Shown here: piece by piece, positions 36,807 to 45,451 of the stretch
How positions within the stretch are numbered: position 1 is the first letter of the stretch
How the letters are laid out: every line of letters starts with the position of its first letter
DNA from: Streptomyces katrae
GTDB lineage: Bacteria > Actinomycetota > Actinomycetes > Streptomycetales > Streptomycetaceae
Direction: 5' to 3'
DNA: 64,000 nt
Assembly: GCF_000717655.1 (NCBI RefSeq)
Contig: NZ_JNZY01000028.1
Location: 1-64,000, forward strand
Position numbers and translations under genes: made by a program
Notes under the pieces: model-generated
Database searches by the model: none
What the model saw: only the letters and a program-made list of their open reading frames with translations
Told to the model about the DNA's origin: nothing

Positions 36807-38492
36807 GTGGAGCCGGTGGTTCTCGAGAGGAAGAAGGCCCGTGCGGTCCGCGTGATGCGACGCTCGGTCAGGCGTACGGTGTTCGGCCTCGACGCCCGGC
36901 TGCCCCTGCTGGACGTGGCCAAGGGCGGGGTGCGGAAGGCGTTTCCGGATCACTGGGCGTTCCTGCTCGGCGAGATCGCCCTCTACAGCCTGGTCGTGCT
37001 GCTGCTGACCGGCACGTACCTCACGTTCTTCTTCGACCCGTCCATGCGCGAGGTCATGTACCAAGGCTCCTACGGCCCCCTGAACGGCCTGCCCGTCTCC
37101 TCCGCCTACGCCTCCACGCTGCGCATCAGCTTCGACGTGCGGGGCGGTCTGCTGATCCGGCAGATGCACCACTGGGCGGCCCTCGTGTTCGTGGCCGCGA
37201 TCGGCGTCCACCTGCTGCGGGTGTTCTTCACCGGCGCGTTCCGCAAGCCCCGCGAGGTGAACTGGGTGGTCGGCGTCACGATGCTGCTGCTCACGCTGGT
37301 CGAGGGCTTCGCGGGCTACTCGCTCCCCGACGACCTGCTGTCGGGTACGGGCCTGCGCACCGCCCAGGGCATCATGCTGTCGCTGCCCGTCGTGGGCACG
37401 TACCTGAGCCTCTTCGTCTTCGGCGGCGAGTTCCCGGCCGAGGACATCGTGTCCCGGCTCTACCCCGTGCACATCCTCCTCGTGCCAGGACTGCTCGTCG
37501 CCCTGGTTTCGCTGCACCTGCTGCTCGTCGTGCACCTCAAGCACACGCAGTGGGCGGTCCCCGGCAGCAGCGGCCGCAACGTGCTCGGCAAGCCCTTCTT
37601 CGCCCAGTACACGGCGAAGTCCGCGGGGCTGTTCTTCATGGTCGCCGGCCTGCTGTCCGCGCTCGCCGCGCTGGCGCAGATCAATCCCGTGTGGGCGTAC
37701 GGGCCGTACCGCCCCGACCTGGTGTCCACCGGGTCCCAGCCGGACTGGTACGTGGGCTTCCTGGAAGGGGCCCTGCGGCTGATGCCGGGCTTCGAAACCC
37801 GCCTGTGGGGCCACACCCTGACGTGGAATCCACTGATCGCGGGCGTCGTCTTGCCGGGACTGCTGTTCGCCGGCCTGTACGGCTATCCGTTCTTCGAACG
37901 CTGGATCACCCCGGAGGGCGGAGAGCAGCACCTGTGCGACCGGCCGCGCCACCGGCCCGCCCGCACAGCGCTGGGGGTCGCCGTGCTCGCCGCCTACACC
38001 ATCCTGCTGCTGGCCGGCGCGCAGGACATCATCGCCTTCATCACCGAGATCCCCGTGGCGGCGATCACCTGGGCGCTGCGCTGCGCCCTGCTCGTCGTGC
38101 CTGCGGCATCCTTCTGGCTCACCCGTCGGATCTGTCTCGCCCTGCAGGAGGAGGACGTCGAGGCGCTGAAGAGCGGACTGGCGACGGACGACGTACGCCA
38201 GTCGGTCGAGGGCGGCTTCCACCCGGCGCACCGGCCGCCGACGGGGGCGGAGCGGTACGTACGGTCCGTCCACCGCGTGCCGGCGCCCGTACGGGTGATC
38301 CTGCCCGGGCGGACCGCAGGCGAGCGGCGTCCGGGCGCACGGGGCCTCGCGGAGCGGCTGAGGCGGGGGCTGAGCCGCTGGTACTACCGCGATCAGCTGG
38401 TGCCGCCGCTGACCGACACGCAGCGCATCCGCGTCGCCGCCGTGCTGGCCGGCCCGGACACCGAGGAGGCCCGGCCCGCGGGCGAGCACTGA
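36807..38492 (+). CDS. Orphan cytochrome bc complex cytochrome b subunit (QcrB paralogue)
   Basis: A 561-residue membrane protein with a QcrB-type core of eight or nine helices. Haem b ligands are recognisable in LLIRQMHHWAALVFVAAIGVHLL (helix B) and PVHILLVPGL…SLHLLLVVHLKH (helix D). The quinol-site PEWY motif appears as the actinobacterial variant QPDWYVGFLEG. The C-terminal ~100 residues are hydrophilic. No Rieske (qcrA) or cytochrome cc (qcrC) gene is present, so this is an extra copy away from the main qcrCAB operon. It is convergent with a ctaD/ctaF-like pair. GTG 36807 has AGGAGG unusually close; a start nearer 36850 is possible. Confidence 0.9.
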   Translation: MEPVVLERKKARAVRVMRRSVRRTVFGLDARLPLLDVAKGGVRKAFPDHWAFLLGEIALYSLVVLLLTGTYLTFFFDPSMREVMYQGSYGPLNGLPVSSAYASTLRISFDVRGGLLIRQMHHWAALVFVAAIGVHLLRVFFTGAFRKPREVNWVVGVTMLLLTLVEGFAGYSLPDDLLSGTGLRTAQGIMLSLPVVGTYLSLFVFGGEFPAEDIVSRLYPVHILLVPGLLVALVSLHLLLVVHLKHTQWAVPGSSGRNVLGKPFFAQYTAKSAGLFFMVAGLLSALAALAQINPVWAYGPYRPDLVSTGSQPDWYVGFLEGALRLMPGFETRLWGHTLTWNPLIAGVVLPGLLFAGLYGYPFFERWITPEGGEQHLCDRPRHRPARTALGVAVLAAYTILLLAGAQDIIAFITEIPVAAITWALRCALLVVPAASFWLTRRICLALQEEDVEALKSGLATDDVRQSVEGGFHPAHRPPTGAERYVRSVHRVPAPVRVILPGRTAGERRPGARGLAERLRRGLSRWYYRDQLVPPLTDTQRIRVAAVLAGPDTEEARPAGEH

Positions 38493-38505
38493 CCCCCGGA
38501 CCGGA

Positions 38506-38892
38506 TCAGGCGTCCTGACCGGGGCGGAACACGAATCCGAACAGTCCCGGGATCACGACGCCGCCGCCGATGAGGACCAGCCAGAGCCCCTGAACGGCGC
38601 CGATGCCCATGAGCGCCGTACCGGTGGCGGTGATCACGGGCGCGAAGCTCCGCGCGGGGAACGAGAACTCCCTGCCCCCGCCCGTACGGATCTCCGCATC
38701 GCCGGTGTCCTCGGGCCGTCGGCCACCGCGGCCGTACTGCCGCCACAGGAACGCGGCGACCAGCGCCGACATGAGGAACGACACGGACAGGGCGGCGATC
38801 CCCGCCGGATCACTGGAGAACACCGCGTAGACGCCGCCGGTGACGGCGAAGAACACTGCCACACCGGTGAACAGCCACGCCTCCGCCTTCAC
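38506..38892 (-). CDS. Cytochrome c oxidase subunit IV-like (CtaF) membrane protein
   Basis: A 128-residue protein with four hydrophobic helices, two on each side of a hydrophilic centre: [58 protein letters not shown] and [14 protein letters not shown]. This is the actinobacterial cytochrome c oxidase subunit IV layout. Its GTG overlaps the ctaD TGA by four bases, so it is translated with ctaD. The gene strengthens the view that the downstream-located oxidase is assembled rather than silent. Confidence 0.85.
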   Translation of the reverse strand: MKAEAWLFTGVAVFFAVTGGVYAVFSSDPAGIAALSVSFLMSALVAAFLWRQYGRGGRRPEDTGDAEIRTGGGREFSFPARSFAPVITATGTALMGIGAVQGLWLVLIGGGVVIPGLFGFVFRPGQDA

Positions 38893-40559
38893 CGGGGCAC
38901 CACTTCGGGGTGGTGCAGGTCGAAGGCGGGCGAGTCCGACCGGATCCGGGGCAGCGCCTCGAAGTTGTGCCGGGGCGGCGGGCAGGAGGTGGCCCACTCG
39001 AGGGACCGGCCCCACCCCCACGGGTCGTCCACGTCCACGCGCCTGCCGTGGCGACCGGTCTTCCACACGTTGTAGGCGAACGGCAGCAAGGACAGCCCCA
39101 GGAGGAAGGATCCGATGGTGGAGAGCGTGTTGAGCAGGGTGAACCCGTCGGCCGCCAGGTAGTCGGCGTACCGGCGGGGCATGCCCTGCTCGCCGAGCCA
39201 GTGCTGGACGAGGAAGGTCAGCTGGAAGCCGGTGAACAGGGTCCAGAAGTGCATCCGCCCCAGGCGTTCGTCGAGCAGTCTGCCCGTGAGCTTGGGCCAC
39301 CAGAAGTAGAAGCCCGCGAAGGTGGCGAACACGATCGTGCCGAAGAGCACGTAGTGCAGGTGGGCGACCACGAAATAGCTGTCGGTGAGATGGAAGTCCA
39401 TCGGCGGCGAGGCCACCACGACTCCCGTCAGACCGCCCAGCAGGAACGTCACCAGGAATCCGATGGACCACAGCATCGGCGTCTCGAACGAGAGCGATCC
39501 GCCCCACATCGTGCCGATCCAGTTGAAGAACTTCACCCCGGTCGGAACGGCGATGAGGAACGACAGCAGGGAGAAGAACGGCAACAGCACGGCGCCGGTG
39601 GCGAACATGTGATGGGCCCACACCGTGGCGGAAAGCCCCGTGATCGCGATCGTCGCACCGACCAGGGCGGCATAGCCGAAGATCGGCTTCCGGCTGAACA
39701 CGGGGATGATCTCGCTGACGATCCCGAAGAACGGCAACGCCACGATGTACACCTCCGGATGGCCGAAGAACCAGAACAGGTGCTGCCACAGCAGCGCGCC
39801 GCCGTACGCCGCGTCGAAGACGTGCGCCCCGAACTTCCGGTCCGCCTCCAGAACCAGCAGCGCAGCGGTGAGCACCGGAAACGCCAGCAGCGCCAGGATC
39901 GAGGTGAACAGCACGTTCCAGGTGAAGATCGGCATCCGGAAGACGGTCATGCCCGGCGCCCGCAGGCACACGATCGTCGCGATGAAGTTCACCGCACCGA
40001 GGATCGTGCTCAGTCCCGACACCGCCAGCCCCATCACCCACAGGTCGGCGCCCACACCGGGGGAGTACGCCGCCCCGTTCAGCGGTGCATAAGCGAACCA
40101 GCCGAAGGCGGCGGACCCGTTCGCGGTCAGGAGTCCGCTGATCACGGTGAGGCCCCCGAAGAGGAACACCCAGTATGTGAAGGCGTTCAGGCGGGGAAAG
40201 GCGACGTCCGGGGCGCCGATCTGCAACGGCATGATCGCATTGGCGAAGCCGGTGAACGTCGGGGTGGCGAACAGCAGCATCATGATCGTGCCGTGCAGGG
40301 TGAAGAGCTGGTTGTACTGCTCGGCGGAGACGATCTGCAGTCCGGGCCGGGCCAGCTCCGCCCGCATGACGAGGGCCAGCACGCCGCCGAACAGGAAGAA
40401 GCCGAAGGCGGTGACCAGGTACATGTTGCCGATCACCTTGTGGTCGGTGGTCGACAGCAGGCGCAGCACCTGCGACCCCGCCCGCACCCGTTCACCGGTG
40501 ACCCGCTCGTCGTCCGGCTCCGCCTCCGCTGCTGCCGACAACGGGTCAGTGAGCGACAC
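38889..40559 (-). CDS. ctaD: Cytochrome c oxidase subunit I (CtaD paralogue)
   Basis: A 556-residue haem-copper oxidase subunit with twelve helices. Low-spin haem His is in TLHGTIMM and in [11 protein letters not shown]. CuB ligands are HPEVY (His-Tyr crosslink) and WAHHMFATG; the K-channel Ser/Thr context [20 protein letters not shown] is present. It belongs to the A-type family. GTG 40559 is preceded by TGGAGGCCCTG. Only the CtaF-like gene is linked; subunits II (ctaC) and III (ctaE) are absent, so it must borrow them from the main operon or pair differently. Confidence 0.93.
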   Translation of the reverse strand: MSLTDPLSAAAEAEPDDERVTGERVRAGSQVLRLLSTTDHKVIGNMYLVTAFGFFLFGGVLALVMRAELARPGLQIVSAEQYNQLFTLHGTIMMLLFATPTFTGFANAIMPLQIGAPDVAFPRLNAFTYWVFLFGGLTVISGLLTANGSAAFGWFAYAPLNGAAYSPGVGADLWVMGLAVSGLSTILGAVNFIATIVCLRAPGMTVFRMPIFTWNVLFTSILALLAFPVLTAALLVLEADRKFGAHVFDAAYGGALLWQHLFWFFGHPEVYIVALPFFGIVSEIIPVFSRKPIFGYAALVGATIAITGLSATVWAHHMFATGAVLLPFFSLLSFLIAVPTGVKFFNWIGTMWGGSLSFETPMLWSIGFLVTFLLGGLTGVVVASPPMDFHLTDSYFVVAHLHYVLFGTIVFATFAGFYFWWPKLTGRLLDERLGRMHFWTLFTGFQLTFLVQHWLGEQGMPRRYADYLAADGFTLLNTLSTIGSFLLGLSLLPFAYNVWKTGRHGRRVDVDDPWGWGRSLEWATSCPPPRHNFEALPRIRSDSPAFDLHHPEVVPR

Positions 40560-40706
40560 CAGGGCCTCCAGTAGCGACGACGGACCGGCCGGCCGACGGC
40601 CTCTCGGCCCAGCCTGGCACCCGGCCTCACCTTCACCGGCCAAGCGCGACGGCGCGCCGCCGAGAGTTACCCGCATCGAGGAGCGCAGGCGCTGCGGGCG
40701 GGCAGT

Positions 40707-41714
40707 TCAGATCCGCGCCGGGCCCCGGTCGCGGGCCGCCGCGCGGCGGGCTGTGGCGGCGTCCGTGACATCGAGGAACACCTGGTCCAGCTCGGGCCAG
40801 CGCCTCTTCAGCTCGGTCCGGATGCGGACCATGGCGTCCTCGACGGCCTCGCTGTCGTACCCCGCCGTGAGGTCGACGCTCGCAGCCAGCAGCACGGAAT
40901 CCGGGCTCAGGCGCATCGTCAGCAGGGCGGTGACCGAGTCGATCTCCGGCTGCTGCTGCAGCAGCTCCTGCACCCCGCGCTGCACCTCGGGACCGGCCGC
41001 CTCGCCGATCAACTGGGCGCGGGCGTTCCTGCCGAGCGTGTACGCCACGTAGACCAGCAGGACGCCGATCAGGATGGAGGCGGACGCCTCGTACGCCATC
41101 TGCCCGGTCGCCATGTGGAGGCCCATCCCGGCCATGGCCAGCAGGACGCCCGTGCAGGCCGTGCCGTCCTCCGCCAGGACGGTCCGCAGCGCCGGATCGC
41201 GGCCCTCCCGGATCTCCTCACGCATCCCGTGCCCGGCGGCCGCAGCCGCGCCGCGGACCTGGAGGACGGCACGGACCAGGGAGGCCCCCTCGGCGAGCAG
41301 CGCCACGAAGAGCACGACGAAGCCGATCACGTATCCCTCGTGGGACTCGGAACCGCCCGACCGGAACGCCTCGATGCCCTGGAACACCGAGAAGCAGCCT
41401 CCGGTGACGAAGATGCCCACCGCGGCGAGCAGCGACCAGAAGAAGCGCTCCTTGCCGTAGCCGAAGGGGTGCCGTCGGTCGGCCGGGCGCCGGCTGCGCT
41501 TGACCGAGGCCAGCAGGAACACCTCGTTGAGGCTGTCGGCCACGGAATGGGCCGCTTCGGACAGCAGGGCGGGAGAGGCGGCGATGACGCCACCGACCGC
41601 CTTGGCGACGCAGATGACCAGGTTGGCCACGAGGGCCACCCACACCGTGAACCGGGTCTCGGAGTCCCGCTCCGCCGGGCTTCCCCCGGAACCGGCCGTA
41701 CGCCCTGTGCCCAT
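40707..41714 (-). CDS. Cation diffusion facilitator (CDF) transporter
   Basis: A 335-residue membrane protein with six helices. The CDF signature is LLSEAAHSVADSLNEVFLLA, with HxxxD supplying the transport site, followed by HPFGYGKERFFWSLLAAVGI. A cytoplasmic C-terminal ferredoxin-like domain follows (DSVTALLTMRLSPDSVLLAA). CDF proteins exchange divalent metals such as Zn, Fe, Co or Mn for protons. The second DxxxD helix pair reads LAEDGTACTG, so a relaxed metal site is likely. The ATG at 41714 has a weak ribosome site. It is monocistronic next to the ctaD cluster. Confidence 0.9.
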   Translation of the reverse strand: MGTGRTAGSGGSPAERDSETRFTVWVALVANLVICVAKAVGGVIAASPALLSEAAHSVADSLNEVFLLASVKRSRRPADRRHPFGYGKERFFWSLLAAVGIFVTGGCFSVFQGIEAFRSGGSESHEGYVIGFVVLFVALLAEGASLVRAVLQVRGAAAAAGHGMREEIREGRDPALRTVLAEDGTACTGVLLAMAGMGLHMATGQMAYEASASILIGVLLVYVAYTLGRNARAQLIGEAAGPEVQRGVQELLQQQPEIDSVTALLTMRLSPDSVLLAASVDLTAGYDSEAVEDAMVRIRTELKRRWPELDQVFLDVTDAATARRAAARDRGPARI

Positions 41715-41946
41715 ACCCTGCGCCTGCCCGGGGCACGACCGGTTAACCGGCGCCGCCGGAGTCTGACCACGTCCGCGCGTGACGGCGCCGGACCTCCAGT
41801 TCCTGCACGCGAACCCAGCGGCGTCCGGCCCGCGCACGGCGGAGGCTCTGCCCACCCGCCCCACGCGGGACGGCCGCCCGGGCTCCTCGGCACCGGTCAT
41901 CCCGGTCGGGGAACGCACCCGTCGGGGAACGCACTGCCGGGTGGGT

Positions 41947-42450
41947 TCACGTCTTCAGCAGCCGGTTGAAGAACGAACGGTAGCGCTGCAGTGCCAGCCG
42001 CAGCTCCTCCGTGGCGACGTCCTCGCCGCGGCCCCACTGGTCGACGAGCGCCTGCTTGTGGTCCGCGAACGAACGGGCGAGCGTCTGCATCACCTCCGCG
42101 ACCAGGGTGTCCGCGGACCGCACCGCGTCCTGGGGGTCGTCCACGAAACGGCCCTGGATCTCACGCCACGTCGTCCGGTACTCCTCCGCCTCCTTGGTGT
42201 CGAGCAGGGGCTCGTTCTCGTCCTCGCCTTCGTCCACACCGGAAGCGCTCCGCTCCGCGGTCAGCGCTCCCGCGTCGTCTCCCGCGCCGCGCTCCTCGTC
42301 CCGGTCCTCCTCCTGCTCTGCCGTGGCCTCCCCGGGGTAGACGGCCGTCCCCTGCGTCCGGCCGGGGTCCGCCAGGTCCTCTGTGCTGAGACCGCTGCCG
42401 CCCAGGCGCTCCTCGCCCTCGCCGCGGTCCTGGATGCCGTCGTCGCGCAT
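41947..42450 (-). CDS. Acidic protein with C-terminal helical repeat domain (paralogue of next gene)
   Basis: A 167-residue soluble protein. The first ~85 residues are acidic and disordered (Glu/Asp/Gly). The rest reads YRTTWREIQGRFVDDPQDAV, RSADTLVAEVMQTLARSF, then TEELRLALQRYRSFFNRLL. The same W…Q…FVD.P…V..AD.LV pattern and TEELR…YR..F..LL end occur in the preceding gene (42452-42994), so both share one helical domain. It begins one base after that gene's stop. I recognise no named family. Confidence 0.75.
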   Translation of the reverse strand: MRDDGIQDRGEGEERLGGSGLSTEDLADPGRTQGTAVYPGEATAEQEEDRDEERGAGDDAGALTAERSASGVDEGEDENEPLLDTKEAEEYRTTWREIQGRFVDDPQDAVRSADTLVAEVMQTLARSFADHKQALVDQWGRGEDVATEELRLALQRYRSFFNRLLKT

Positions 42451-42451
42451 G

Positions 42452-42994
42452 TCATCGACCTCCTCGGTCGTTCAGCAGCTCGGCGAACAGGGCGCGGTAG
42501 TGCACCATCGCCCCGCGGAGCTCTTCTGTCGTCGCCCGTCCTTCGGTGCTGCGCACCTTGACCGCGTGGGCCGCGCGGTAGTGCTCGAGGGTGTCTCCGT
42601 GGGCCACCGAGAGGTCGCGGACTTGGGCGTCGAACCCGTCGGTGGGATAGCCCCGCTCCCTCATCAGCCGCGACACCAGCTCGTCGGCCTGCGTCACGGA
42701 CCCTTCGGGGCGGTCCACGAAGTGCTCCTGGACACCGCTCCACTCCTGCGCATAGGCGCGGCGGCGTTCCTCCGGGAGCTCTTTGATGTCGAGATCGGCG
42801 TGGCGTTCCTCGCGGGCGTGCAGCTCGCGGTCGGCGGCCAGCCGGCCGCCCTTCTGCTCGACCGTGCGCTCGTACTCCGGTCCGAACCGGTCCTGCAGGT
42901 GGCGTCGCCGCGACCGCATCCACAATGCAGTGCCGAGCGCGATCAGCACGACCGCCGCGAGCACGATGACGGCGATGAGTGTGCCTGTTGACAT
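42452..42994 (-). CDS. Membrane-anchored protein with the shared helical domain
   Basis: A 180-residue protein with an N-terminal transmembrane anchor (LIAVIVLAAVVLIALGTALW, residues ~6-25), a short basic stretch, a charged linker and a C-terminal helical domain: YAQEWSGVQEHFVDRPEGSV, TQADELVSRLMRERGYP and TTEELRGAMVHYRALFAELL. Compared with its partner it carries an extra loop of ~25 residues (FDAQVRDLSVAHGDTLEHYR). The partner lacks the anchor, so the two may form a membrane-cytoplasm pair. ATG 42994 is preceded by GGAGGCCACC. Function is unknown. Confidence 0.8.
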   Translation of the reverse strand: MSTGTLIAVIVLAAVVLIALGTALWMRSRRRHLQDRFGPEYERTVEQKGGRLAADRELHAREERHADLDIKELPEERRRAYAQEWSGVQEHFVDRPEGSVTQADELVSRLMRERGYPTDGFDAQVRDLSVAHGDTLEHYRAAHAVKVRSTEGRATTEELRGAMVHYRALFAELLNDRGGR

Positions 42995-43064
42995 GGTGGC
43001 CTCCGTTCCGGGGCCTCGTCGATGGGGTGGGTGCGGTGGTGCGGTGGCGGGCCGTCAGGTGCGC

Positions 43065-43622
43065 TCAGGTGCTGCCGACCGCTGCGCCGGATGCGGCGAA
43101 CTCCTTCACGAAGGCGCCGCAGAAGGCTTCCAGGTCCGCCGGTTTGCGGCTGGTGACCAGCGTGGCGGGCTCCGCGTGGCAGACGTGCACCTTCTCGTCC
43201 ACCCAGGTGCCGCCCGCGTTGCGGATGTCGGTCGCGAGGCTGGGCCAGGACGTCAGGGTCCGGCCCCGTACGACGTCCGCCTCCACCAGCGTCCAGGGCG
43301 CGTGGCAGATCGCGGCGACGGGTTTGCCCGCCTCGAAGAAGCTCCGGGTGAAACCGACGGCCAGTTCGTTCATCCGCAGGGCGTCGGGGTTGGCGACGCC
43401 GCCGGGCAGCACGAGTGCGTCGAAGGCCTCTGCCGTGCCACCTGCCAGGACGTGGTCGACGCCGTACGTGTCCCCGGGGGCGAAGTGCCGGAACGCGCGG
43501 ACGCGGCCGGGCTCGGTGGACACCAGCCGCGGGTTCCATCCGGCGTCGAGCACGGCCTGCCAGGGCTCGGTCAGTTCGATCTCCTCGACGCCCTCGGGCG
43601 CCGTGAGGAAGGCGATACGCAT
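43065..43622 (-). CDS. DJ-1/PfpI-family type 1 glutamine amidotransferase-like protein
   Basis: A 185-residue protein. Family features are RIAFLTAPEGVEEIELTEPW at the start, DALVLPGGVANPDALRMN and the nucleophile elbow AAICHAPWTLVEA with Cys. The acidic partner of the nucleophile is the early Glu in EGVEEIE. It is of the PfpI/YhbO protease-or-glyoxalase-III-like branch (DJ-1). ATG 43622 was chosen because GAGGTG lies six bases before it. Such proteins protect against carbonyl stress. Confidence 0.9.
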   Translation of the reverse strand: MRIAFLTAPEGVEEIELTEPWQAVLDAGWNPRLVSTEPGRVRAFRHFAPGDTYGVDHVLAGGTAEAFDALVLPGGVANPDALRMNELAVGFTRSFFEAGKPVAAICHAPWTLVEADVVRGRTLTSWPSLATDIRNAGGTWVDEKVHVCHAEPATLVTSRKPADLEAFCGAFVKEFAASGAAVGST

Positions 43623-43851
43623 CGGGGACACCTCGTTCGGTCAGGCGGTTCCGGCACCGCTGGATTCTCTTGTACGTGCGGCGCCTGCCCGGACGGAAGC
43701 GTCTCAATCAGCGCCGCCCGGCCGAGAGCGGCCGGAGGAGGCCCCACGCGCCGACACCGTGTCGCCGAGGTCCCGGCACGGCGGCGGATTAGGCTCGCGG
43801 GCGGCGGGTACCGGTGACCGGCCGTTCCCTATCCGGAGGAGGTCGGCTCCC

Positions 43852-44325
43852 ATGCCAGACGATCGGGACGAGACCCCGGCGGAGCGGGCCGACCGCCGCT
43901 GGAACGAGACGCTCCAAGAAGTCCGCGTCGCCCAGACCGGGGCCCAGATCCTCTTCGGCTTCCTGCTCAGCGTCGCCTTCACGCCCCGCTTCGAGGAACT
44001 GGGCCCTTTCGACCGCGGCCTGTACGTCGTGACCGTGGCGCTGGGCGCCCTGGCGACCGGGACCATGATCGCCCCGGTCGCCTACCACCAACTGCTGGCC
44101 GGCCACCACCTCAAGCCGCAACTGGTCAAGGCGGCGGGGCGGCTGGTCTCCACCGGCATCGTGCTCCTCGCGCTGACCGTGACCCTCTCGGTGCTGCTCC
44201 TGCTGCGGGTCGCCACCTCGCACTGGATCGCCTGGCCGGTGACCGCCTGTGTCACCGGCTGGTTCGCGATCTGCTGGCTGGTCATGCCGAGCATGCTCCT
44301 GCGCAACAAGACCAGGAAGGCGTGA
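43852..44325 (+). CDS. DUF6328 membrane protein
   Basis: A 157-residue protein with a hydrophilic N-terminus (MPDDRDETPAERADRRWNE) and the segment QEVRVAQTGAQILFGFLLS, which is typical of DUF6328. Four helices follow, near residues 35-51, 60-80, 100-118 and 125-147. It is a small inner membrane protein of unknown function common in Streptomyces. ATG 43852 follows GGAGGAGG. Neighbouring small stress-type genes suggest a membrane-stress role, but this is not shown. Confidence 0.85.
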   Translation: MPDDRDETPAERADRRWNETLQEVRVAQTGAQILFGFLLSVAFTPRFEELGPFDRGLYVVTVALGALATGTMIAPVAYHQLLAGHHLKPQLVKAAGRLVSTGIVLLALTVTLSVLLLLRVATSHWIAWPVTACVTGWFAICWLVMPSMLLRNKTRKA

Positions 44326-44448
44326 GGCGCGGCGTCTCGTACGCCGCGTGAAGGGCCGGCCGCGCAGGGCGATCGCAGGTTTTCGCCTCCGGCGTCCGGG
44401 CAGGCGCCGGACATCGGGGACCGGATGACGCACGAGGAGGGACGGGCC

Positions 44449-44670
44449 ATGGAAGACCAAGGCGGCGCCGGAGGCGCCCCCCTGCACGACCACGACGACA
44501 AGGAACGGCGCCGCGCCCCGCACGTCCCGCCCCGTGCCGGGACCGACGGCAAGGACCTGCCGCCCGTCCGGGCGGCGGACACCGACGAGGCGAGCCGGCT
44601 GGACCGGCCGGACGAGGCGACCGAGCCGCCGCGCACGACCCGCCGCCGGGAGCGCGGCTCCGCAGGCTGA
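44449..44670 (+). CDS. Small hydrophilic protein of unknown function
   Basis: A 73-residue, Asp/Arg/Glu-rich protein (MEDQGGAGGAPLHDHDDKER). It has no hydrophobic core and is likely disordered. The exceptional ribosome site CGAGGAGGGAC before ATG 44449 is the main evidence for the gene; no homologue is recognised. It follows DUF6328 by about 120 bp. Confidence 0.5.
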   Translation: MEDQGGAGGAPLHDHDDKERRRAPHVPPRAGTDGKDLPPVRAADTDEASRLDRPDEATEPPRTTRRRERGSAG

Positions 44671-44724
44671 TCCCGTACTCGGGTTCACCGGTCGCGTTCA
44701 CCGGTCACAGCGGTGCCCGGCCGG

Positions 44725-45447
44725 TCACCGGACCAGTCGGACGAACGCGCGGGCGTTGACGACGGCGGCCCCGCCCGGGTCGTTGTTGAAGTACGCGAAG
44801 ACATCGGCGTCCGCGGGCCAGGTGTCGGCGATACGGGCCGCCCAGGAGCGCAGTGCCGTGCGACCGTAGCGGGGTGCCGGATCGGCCCGTCCCTCGTGGA
44901 ACCGTACGTATCCCCATTCGGCGGTCCGCCACAGCGGTGTCACGGGCCGCGAGCCGCGGTCGGCCCAGCACAGGGCGGCCCGGTGGTCCGTGAGGACCTT
45001 GCGCACGTCCGCGGTCCACCACGACTCGTGCCGCGGTTCGACGGCGACGCGGGTGCCGGCCGGGAAACACGCCAGACAGCCGTCCAGCGCGTCCGGGTCG
45101 GCCCGCAGGGTCGGGGGCAGCTGGAGCAGGACCGGCCCCAGCCGGTCGCCCAGGGCGGCCGCGTGCGTCATCAGCCGGTGGACCGGTTCCTTGGGGTCGT
45201 GCAGTCGTTTGATGTGCGTCAGGTACCGGCTGGCCTTCACCGCCATGACGAAGCCCCGGGGCGTGCGTTCGCGCCACCGGGCGAAGGTTTCCGCAGAAGG
45301 CAGCTTGTAGAAGGCGTTGTTGCTCTCCACGGTGGCGAAGTGCTCCGCGTACACCTCCAGCCACAACCGCTGGGGCCGGTCGGGCGGATAGAGGATCCCT
45401 GCCCAGTCCCGGTACTGCCATCCCGAGGTGCCGACGCGTACGGGCAT
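44725..45447 (-). CDS. DUF72 domain protein (YecE-like TIM barrel)
   Basis: A 240-residue protein with the DUF72 pattern: VGTSGWQYRDWAGILYP at the start, YAEHFATVESNNAFYKLPS, FVMAVKASRYLTHIKRL, LGPVLLQLPPTL, VAVEPRHESWW, VFAYFNNDPGGAAVVNARAF. DUF72 proteins are cytoplasmic TIM-barrel proteins of uncertain biochemical role. ATG 45447 lies four bases after the stop of the GST gene, so the two are co-transcribed. Confidence 0.92.
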   Translation of the reverse strand: MPVRVGTSGWQYRDWAGILYPPDRPQRLWLEVYAEHFATVESNNAFYKLPSAETFARWRERTPRGFVMAVKASRYLTHIKRLHDPKEPVHRLMTHAAALGDRLGPVLLQLPPTLRADPDALDGCLACFPAGTRVAVEPRHESWWTADVRKVLTDHRAALCWADRGSRPVTPLWRTAEWGYVRFHEGRADPAPRYGRTALRSWAARIADTWPADADVFAYFNNDPGGAAVVNARAFVRLVR

Positions 45448-45451
45448 GACG

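Noticed and set aside
42979..43851. Plus-strand frame leading into DUF6328 from 42979
   Set aside because: The part before ATG 43852 is antisense to the PfpI-like gene, which has an intact nucleophile elbow; only the final 157 residues are real.
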